Shown here piece by piece: positions 5,914 through 10,549 of a stretch of 10,549 nucleotides of DNA (position 1 is the stretch's first letter; each line of letters begins with the position of its first letter). A program made the position numbers and the translations under genes. This DNA comes from JAXGMQ01 sp964613055 (GTDB lineage: Bacteria > Caldisericota > Caldisericia > JAAYUI01). Under the pieces are notes generated by a model, which saw only the letters and a program-made list of their open reading frames with translations, did not search any database and was not told where the DNA came from. Location: assembly GCA_964613055.1 (NCBI GenBank), contig CAZTGD010000047.1, positions 1 through 10,549 on the forward strand, read 5' to 3'.

Positions 5914-7747
5914 TGTGATTGTTGACTATGTCAAATGAGCCATCGTAAACCCACATATTTACGGGTAAAACAAGAAGATCGCTGGTGACTTCATAGTCAA
6001 AGTTATTGGGTACGACTTCAATCGTAAATGAATCAGTAATCTTCTCGTCCTCATCAAGGATAACGCCATAATCTACTGTATACATGCCTTCCGCATCTTT
6101 ATCGGGCTTGATGAGGATTTCGATCTCATGAGACTCACCAGGATTGATTTGAATGTGTTCATTGACGATCTTTATGTCACCGGGGAAGTCGTCACAGGAG
6201 ACAAATCCTTCTGTATCAATCCTTGAAAGACCATTGTTTGTAACCGAAAAGAAATAAGATTTTCTGCCACCACCATAGACGATATCACCACCTGATTCTA
6301 TGTCGCTGATATCAAGCACATAGGGACAGGTGACCTGTTCGGCTGAGATGATGACGTCGCGTCCAAGCCAGTTTCTGGCGTATATGATATCATAACACCC
6401 ATTGGGGATTATGGTAGTATCGGGTGTTGGAAAGATAAACTGAGAGGAGATGGTTTCAGTTGATTCAGACACGTAATCATCTCTGATGTGGATTGAACCT
6501 TCAAGAATACATGCATCGTCAAGATAGAGTAGAACATTGCCATTGGGGTCGTCTTCACACACACAATTTGTATCATACTCCCACCATATTATCTCATCCT
6601 CATCAATGCCAAGATTCACAATTGACCCCTTCTTGATATTGTGAATACCGTCGAGTGTTTCATCAAAAGATAAAGAAGAATTATTAACAGATTTCAAGAC
6701 ACCATCACCCACTTCACTGACTGTAACTGATATAAAATCTTGCTCTTCAATTATATGAATGTCATAAACTCCAAGGATTGCAAATGGACGGCCATTATCG
6801 CTTTGAATATTTGAAAGTCCAAAAGGTATGGTGAAACGTATACCTTTAGTTATTGTGTTTTTTGAAGGAACATGAAATATATTACCGAGTGAATCATATG
6901 CCTCAATGTACCCGTATTTATCGTAAATATTTTCATCATATATTTCGTAGGCGTTTGCAGTAAGCTGTATTCTACTGTAGGTTATGAATGAATCCGGTGC
7001 CCATGTGAGTCCTATCTTTTTATTTTCACCGTCCCACTCAACGAAAGCGCCAAGTTTGTCTGCAACAAAGCGCAGTGGTAGCATTGTTCTACCACCTGCA
7101 ATGAAGGGTGCTACTGAATGATCATTCTCATCTATATAAACATCATTACCATTAACACTGGCGACGGGATTGTCTATCCACAAATCTATAGTTGTTCCAT
7201 TTGGATTGGTTATACTGACTTTTCTTTCAGAGCCATCCCAGGCTATATCACAACCTAGTACTTCGGTGATGTATCTGATAACGAGGAAAGAACGACCGTA
7301 TTTAACAACAGGTGGCGTATCCATTGGACCTATCATGGTGCCATTATGCCAGTACATGTAGTTGTCAATTTGAAATTCAAGTTCTATAAACCATTCCATT
7401 AAATATCCAAAGGGCTTAGAGACTGTTGTAAGAGAGTTTGCTATAACATTACCATTGCTGTCAACAGCCTCAACACTAAAGTTATCTGGAACATCATCAC
7501 CGGCAAAGGTGTACATGGTCCAGTCAGATGAAAGCGTTTTATCTTCATTACCGGTGTGGACAATGTATGAGCTGGTAAAGGGAACACGCTCCCAGCTGAC
7601 CAGGATTTGGTCAGTATCGCATCTGACCATGGTGATAAAAGAGAAAGGTTCTGTGTCATTTGCCGTTGCGGAGGGTAAAGGGGCAAGCGAAGTCAAGATG
7701 ACAAAAAGACAAACCAGGAATGCCGATATAATTTTACTCAAGTTCAT
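5885..7747 (-). CDS. Secreted protein with FN3-like and copper-amine-oxidase-N stalk domains
   Basis: A 620-aa protein from ATG 7747, preceded by GGAGG four nt upstream. The frame extends to a GTG at 7783, but that would swallow the ribosome-binding site and spoil the signal peptide. Residues 1-30 are a signal peptide (MNLSK, a hydrophobic core, cleavage near PSATA). Residues about 32-110 are FN3-like. Residues about 128-250 match the copper amine oxidase N-terminal stalk family: PPVVKYGRSFLVIRYITEVL, then VNGNDVYIDE and GGRTMLPLRFVADKLGA, with WDG repeated. This family is common in exported Firmicutes-like proteins and has no amine oxidase activity on its own. Residues about 260-590 are further beta-rich domains, including an NPGESHEIEI segment typical of Ig-like sandwiches. 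The frame ends at TAA 5887-5885 just after a five-C run, and homologous-looking sequence continues in the next register. Likely role: surface or extracellular adhesion or scaffolding; no substrate can be named. Confidence 0.87.
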   Translation of the reverse strand: MNLSKIISAFLVCLFVILTSLAPLPSATANDTEPFSFITMVRCDTDQILVSWERVPFTSSYIVHTGNEDKTLSSDWTMYTFAGDDVPDNFSVEAVDSNGNVIANSLTTVSKPFGYLMEWFIELEFQIDNYMYWHNGTMIGPMDTPPVVKYGRSFLVIRYITEVLGCDIAWDGSERKVSITNPNGTTIDLWIDNPVASVNGNDVYIDENDHSVAPFIAGGRTMLPLRFVADKLGAFVEWDGENKKIGLTWAPDSFITYSRIQLTANAYEIYDENIYDKYGYIEAYDSLGNIFHVPSKNTITKGIRFTIPFGLSNIQSDNGRPFAILGVYDIHIIEEQDFISVTVSEVGDGVLKSVNNSSLSFDETLDGIHNIKKGSIVNLGIDEDEIIWWEYDTNCVCEDDPNGNVLLYLDDACILEGSIHIRDDYVSESTETISSQFIFPTPDTTIIPNGCYDIIYARNWLGRDVIISAEQVTCPYVLDISDIESGGDIVYGGGRKSYFFSVTNNGLSRIDTEGFVSCDDFPGDIKIVNEHIQINPGESHEIEILIKPDKDAEGMYTVDYGVILDEDEKITDSFTIEVVPNNFDYEVTSDLLVLPVNMWVYDGSFDIVNNHSDPLLDSFS

Positions 7748-7826
7748 TATACCTCCAATGTGAATTTGTACACATCGGTACACAGAATGAAACTAACATA
7801 TAAATGTTTGAGTAACACATACCACA

Positions 7827-7854
7827 ATCTAACTGATTAAGAAAAAATGTCAAG
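7827..7854 (-). promoter_or_regulatory. Proximal promoter candidate of the stalk-domain gene
   Basis: On the minus strand CTTGACA (-35 at 7854-7849) is followed after 16 nt by TAGATT (7832-7827), matching the consensus at four of six -10 positions. Transcription would start near 7820, leaving a leader of roughly 70 nt before ATG 7747. The GGAGG ribosome-binding site is at 7756-7752. Confidence 0.5.
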
Positions 7855-7888
7855 CAAAAAGAATAATATTAAACCATATGTAAGCGTT

Positions 7889-7918
7889 ATGATATTATTC
7901 TAAGATGATTAATGTCAA
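7889..7918 (-). promoter_or_regulatory. Distal promoter candidate of the stalk-domain gene
   Basis: On the minus strand TTGACA (7918-7913), an 18-nt spacer and TATCAT (7894-7889) form a second promoter candidate. It lies just downstream of the terminator of the preceding gene, so the stalk-domain gene is probably transcribed separately from that gene. With the proximal candidate it would make a tandem pair. Confidence 0.5.
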
Positions 7919-7944
7919 CATGTAACGAAAATATATGCCACAAA

Positions 7945-7980
7945 CAAAATCCCGCTCTCATTATTGAGAGCGGGATTTTG
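7945..7980 (-). terminator. Intrinsic terminator, perfect 16-bp stem
   Basis: CAAAATCCCGCTCTCA (7945-7960) pairs perfectly with TGAGAGCGGGATTTTG (7965-7980) around a four-base loop. Read on the minus strand, the GC-rich core is followed by ATTTTGTTTG, an interrupted T-tract. It lies 25 nt after the stop of the duplicated-domain gene (8006) and so ends that transcript. The A/T arms are symmetrical, but no gene on the plus strand needs it. Confidence 0.85.
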
Positions 7981-8005
7981 TATCAATTGGATTGATGGTT
8001 TGTTA

Positions 8006-9328
8006 TCAGAGATCAGATGCGAAGCTGTCGATGATGTGTCGCAGTTGATTGGCGAGTTTTTCTGCCTTGGTTGGATTCTGACGCACCTGACGGACATAGC
8101 GTTCGATCTCGTCGACCAGAAGGGTGAGGTCCTGCTTGGTGAGTTTGGGGTTGACTGACTGAACCCTGCTGATCTGACCGTCCAGCCATGGCAGGATGTC
8201 ATCGCCGATGTTGCTCTGAGCGACCTTGCGGATGCCGTCTATCAGGAAGGCGACCCTGCCTGTAGGTTTTGAAACCATGGTCTTCCCAGCAGACTTGTCT
8301 GAAGGAGGGGGAGTGATTGGTTTATTCTCTTTCTTCTCTTCTTTATCTTTCTTTTCCGGGGTCTTCTTGTAGTCGGCAAGGGATCTGGATACGGGTTTTT
8401 CTGGTGCCTTGTAAAATGGTTCAGGCTTTGATCTGAAAGGATCAATCTTTGACTCGGGTTTTGAGGGTTCTGAATCTGGTTTTGAATCACCAAGGTTTAT
8501 CTCAGAGAGGGGGACCTGCTTGGCTTCGCCGTCTGAGGCGAATGGATCGGGGATCTCGTCTGGGGATATGAGCGGCTTTTTCTTATCAACGGGTTGTGTT
8601 GGATCAGATGGAGATGCTGGTTTGTCTGGTTTGTCAGCCTTCTCTGGTTCTTTCTTATCGGTGGGTTGTGGCACGGGTACGGGTGTCGGTTTCTTCTCTG
8701 GTTCGGCAGATTTGATAACTGGTGTTTCGGGGAGGGGCTTGACGTCTGCGGGAGTGTCAGATTTCTTGAGCACCTCGATGTGTGTGTCCTTGTTTTCGAG
8801 GATGGAGGTGAGTTTGGGAGACTTATCCTCAAAACCAGAGTTACCTCCTATGAAGTGGCCCTTCACATCACCACTGTCCAGTTTGATAAACTCGGTGTAG
8901 TCGGGGCTTTCGACTCGAATGAAGCCAGTAATCTTCCTGTCCTTCATCACAGAGAGGAACTTGTTCCAGTCTATGAAAGAACTCTCCATTGGGGTGTACA
9001 GGTGGTTGCCGTTGATGAACCACATGATGAGGTCACACACATCTTCATCGCAGGCGTAAATGGAGAGATTGCCCTTCTTGCCGTGAATGGATTGCGTTGT
9101 CTTGGATAAAGAGGGTTGTCCGCGGATATAGTCTTTTTTATCGGATATATATAGTGAACCAGAAATCTTTCCCTTAATAAAAAGTATATACCCAAAACAC
9201 TCTGCCTCGTCAACCTCAACATAACCACTGAATTCATCACCACGCAACTTTGTTGACATCTCATTCCAGTTGAGAAAAACAGTCGGTAGTCTTTGATACT
9301 CTGTCTTGCCCTGAGGTATGTATAGCAT
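8006..9328 (-). CDS. Cytosolic protein with duplicated N-terminal domain and Pro/Lys/Glu-rich linker
   Basis: A 440-aa protein from ATG 9328, with AAAGGAGG (9340-9333) just upstream. A longer TTG start at 9382 is rejected because that codon is the -35 hexamer. No signal peptide or membrane segment is seen. The N-terminus holds two related units 90 residues apart. Unit 1 runs from about 4 to 62 (FLNWNEM, then FSGYVEV and GYILFIKGKISGSLYI). Unit 2 runs from about 95 to 152 (FIDWNKF, then ITGFIRV and FIKLDSGDVKGHFI). The pattern resembles DUF4388/PATAN-type domains, which occur in bacterial signalling proteins; this is a family-level impression, not an identification. Residues about 180-345 are disordered and rich in Pro, Lys, Glu, Asp and Ser (for example KPTPVPVPQPTDKKEPEK). 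The C-terminus, about 350-440, is helical and charged (LTLLVDEIERYVRQVRQ). It has its own promoter and terminator, so it is monocistronic. The product could be a scaffold or signalling adaptor; its function is unknown. Confidence 0.88.
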   Translation of the reverse strand: MLYIPQGKTEYQRLPTVFLNWNEMSTKLRGDEFSGYVEVDEAECFGYILFIKGKISGSLYISDKKDYIRGQPSLSKTTQSIHGKKGNLSIYACDEDVCDLIMWFINGNHLYTPMESSFIDWNKFLSVMKDRKITGFIRVESPDYTEFIKLDSGDVKGHFIGGNSGFEDKSPKLTSILENKDTHIEVLKKSDTPADVKPLPETPVIKSAEPEKKPTPVPVPQPTDKKEPEKADKPDKPASPSDPTQPVDKKKPLISPDEIPDPFASDGEAKQVPLSEINLGDSKPDSEPSKPESKIDPFRSKPEPFYKAPEKPVSRSLADYKKTPEKKDKEEKKENKPITPPPSDKSAGKTMVSKPTGRVAFLIDGIRKVAQSNIGDDILPWLDGQISRVQSVNPKLTKQDLTLLVDEIERYVRQVRQNPTKAEKLANQLRHIIDSFASDL

Positions 9329-9354
9329 AACGCCTCCTTTATCCGTACCGTTTA

Positions 9355-9382
9355 ATCTTAAATTAAAAGAGTACTTTGTCAA
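9355..9382 (-). promoter_or_regulatory. Promoter of the duplicated-domain gene
   Basis: On the minus strand TTGACA (9382-9377), a 16-nt spacer and TAAGAT (9360-9355). Transcription should start near 9348, giving a leader of about 20 nt that contains the AAAGGAGG site (9340-9333) before ATG 9328. The bases before the -35 (GGCAC) match the hisS promoter, and the shared GCACTTGACA also matches the 24-bp element at the window ends. Confidence 0.65.
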
Positions 9383-9659
9383 GTGCCTTAGATTTTCTTA
9401 GTATATGAGATTTGACGTGGCAATGCTGTAATTGATAATGGATCAAAAGAATAAACATCAATAAAATGGTTAGAGTATATGATCTATGATACTATCATAT
9501 ATGTTTCAGTTCCATCATAAAAGCGATGTTCATATCAAAGAATTTTCAATAGGGATAACCAAAACAAAAGAACATACCATAAATGATTATACAAACAATA
9601 TTAATGTAAGTGTTATGTTTGACGATTCATCCATGTAGACAATTATAATTAATTGATGT
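9383..9659. other. AT-rich spacer without a convincing gene
   Basis: This spacer lies between the propeller gene's stop and the duplicated-domain gene's promoter. It holds a perfect inverted repeat TATGATA-C-TATCATA (9485-9499) and a weak all-AT-stem hairpin CAATTA-TAAT-TAATTG (9640-9655) just after the propeller gene's stop, without a U-tract. A 50-codon plus-strand frame (9486-9638) has no clear ribosome-binding site or promoter and is not called as a gene. Confidence 0.5.
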
Positions 9660-10549
9660 TCAGTTTTGATCTACAGTATCATTGGCAACACTTGTTACAT
9701 AGAAAAGATAACGATTCTCATATTTGCTAAGCCAAGAGAGATGCGGGTTATCATATTGGTCCAGAAATAGGACAGGTCTTGAAGAGTTATAATTTCTGCT
9801 TACATTTGAAGCATTTCTACAAGAGACATACGGGATGTTATCTACACTGACCCATTTATCATCATACCAATGAATGTAATATATGTCATAATCGTCATCG
9901 ACATCATTACTATTGGGGTCTGCACTTTCAAAAGCGATATGAGGGTTGTTATTTGAATCAAGGATGATGTCAAATGACTCTATGTTGTTGTCAAATCCGC
10001 TGACGTTTGAATTCGATGTATCTGTAAAATATAAAGAACCATCTGCTGTGACCCATGAATTGTCAGACCACTTTATGTAAGATAGCATCGAATACTTTGG
10101 TTTGTTATTATCATAATCTCGTATGTCAACCCAACAAAGGTGAGGATTGTCAAACGAATCTAAAACGAGTTTGTAGTCGTATATGGATGTAGAGCTGGAT
10201 ACAACGATAGAATTATCTGTATTCTCGTCAAATATTTCACCATCAACTGTAATCCATTCTTTGCCGTTCCATTTCGAATATATAATGTATTTTATAGCCA
10301 TTGATTCACATTCAAGATCGTTAGCAGTTTTAGACCAAGCAACGTGGATGTTGTCATTTGAGTCTAAGCAAACAGAAAAATCAGAATGGTAGATAAAACA
10401 ATTATTTGTTATTTGAAGACGGCATTTTGTGTCCCATTTTGAACCATCCCAATAAAAGAAAAATATATCATCTTTGTCAGAATACCAATTATTAGATAAC
10501 GGCATTATGCACTTGACATACTCAATTCCTTTTGTGTATTGTAAATACA
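9660..10549 (-). CDS. Beta-propeller repeat protein, partial at right edge
   Basis: The frame stays open to the window edge; its first internal ATG is at 10505 (281 residues from there). Numbering from that ATG, four repeats carry the motif D-S-x-x-N-P-H-I-A-W at 48-57, 116-125, 183-192 and 249-258, a period of 66-68 residues. Each is paired with a Y-x-x-W-x-x-x-x-W-V-T-x-D-G motif at 18-24 (degenerate), 76-90, 143-156 and 210-222. This periodicity is that of sialidase-like (BNR-type) propeller blades in secreted bacterial proteins. No signal peptide follows ATG 10505 and no ribosome-binding site precedes it, so the gene is either cut by the window edge or truncated. The NPHIAW motif expected just before the first visible W motif is missing; that spot is the 24-bp repeat. 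The Asn/Asp/Ser-rich composition fits an extracellular protein. The ligand is unknown. Confidence 0.78.
   Translation of the reverse strand, partial: YLQYTKGIEYVKCIMPLSNNWYSDKDDIFFFYWDGSKWDTKCRLQITNNCFIYHSDFSVCLDSNDNIHVAWSKTANDLECESMAIKYIIYSKWNGKEWITVDGEIFDENTDNSIVVSSSTSIYDYKLVLDSFDNPHLCWVDIRDYDNNKPKYSMLSYIKWSDNSWVTADGSLYFTDTSNSNVSGFDNNIESFDIILDSNNNPHIAFESADPNSNDVDDDYDIYYIHWYDDKWVSVDNIPYVSCRNASNVSRNYNSSRPVLFLDQYDNPHLSWLSKYENRYLFYVTSVANDTVDQN
10498..10521 (+). repeat. 24-bp inverted repeat, right copy
   Basis: Identical to the reverse complement of 31-54. On the plus strand it gives CACTTGACATAC followed by T-rich sequence and, after 18 nt, TATTGT (10535-10540), a possible -10. It would therefore drive transcription out of the right edge, mirroring the left copy. 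It overlaps the propeller frame, including ATG 10505, which encodes YVKCIMP here. The -10 match is weaker than at the left copy. Confidence 0.8.

Noticed and set aside
8520..9109. Two long plus-strand frames of 126 and 171 residues opposite the duplicated-domain gene
   Set aside because: They are low-complexity Gly/Ser or Trp/Phe/Cys-rich antisense reflections of the Pro/Lys/Glu linker, without ribosome-binding sites.
9329..9382. TTG start of the duplicated-domain gene at 9382
   Set aside because: The TTG is the -35 hexamer itself; AAAGGAGG precedes ATG 9328.
9486..9638. 50-codon plus-strand ORF in the spacer
   Set aside because: No ribosome-binding site, promoter or recognisable domain; its length is within chance for AT-rich sequence.
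31..10521. Terminal inverted repeats of a 10.5-kb transposon
   Set aside because: No transposase or integrase lies between them, the interior includes hisS, and no target duplication is visible.

Overview
The window comes from a bacterium, probably an uncultured thermophile-like or candidate-phylum lineage. The bacterial assignment rests on several sigma70-type promoters (TTGACA, a 16-18 bp spacer, then a TATAAT-like hexamer), GGAGG ribosome-binding sites and a strong intrinsic-terminator hairpin. The secreted proteins carry a copper-amine-oxidase-N 'stalk' domain, PKD-like domains and a 'DSxxNPHIAW' beta-propeller repeat. These are common in Firmicutes-like and Caldiserica-like genomes, but the sequence does not fix the phylum.

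Layout. The left edge (1-223) holds a leftward promoter whose apparent start codon sits at position 5, so a gene leaves the window there. Next come two minus-strand housekeeping-type genes: hisS (histidyl-tRNA synthetase, 224-1513) and, upstream of it, a small HRDC-domain protein (1608-2144). Each has its own promoter, and in both cases the promoter shows that the longest open frame starts too early. hisS looks leaderless. Divergent from the HRDC gene is a large plus-strand gene (2353-5031). It encodes an alpha-helical TPR-like protein ending in a Lon-type (S16) protease domain with a Ser787/Lys828 dyad and no AAA+ ATPase module. Its best ribosome-binding site serves an out-of-frame 20-codon ORF containing a CWKCG knuckle, so its N-terminus is uncertain or frameshifted.

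Convergent with the Lon-like gene is a minus-strand secreted protein split in two frames: signal peptide, FN3-like and stalk domains (5885-7747), then a PKD-like tail (5074-5913). The two parts join cleanly if one base is removed from a five-base C run at 5905-5909. Upstream of it, behind a perfect 16-bp terminator hairpin, is a cytosolic protein with a tandemly duplicated N-terminal domain, a long Pro/Lys/Glu-rich linker and a helical C-terminus (8006-9328). An AT-rich spacer follows, then a partial beta-propeller protein (9660 to the right edge).

The most unusual feature is a 24-bp sequence, identical and in inverted orientation, about 30 nt from each end of the window (31-54 and 10498-10521). 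It contains CACTTGACA and looks like a shared outward-facing promoter element. In the right copy it overlaps the propeller reading frame exactly where the conserved blade motif disappears. Two candidate frameshifts, the leaderless start and the ATPase-less TPR-Lon protein are the other points worth checking. No complete defence system, CRISPR array, transposase or RNA gene is visible.
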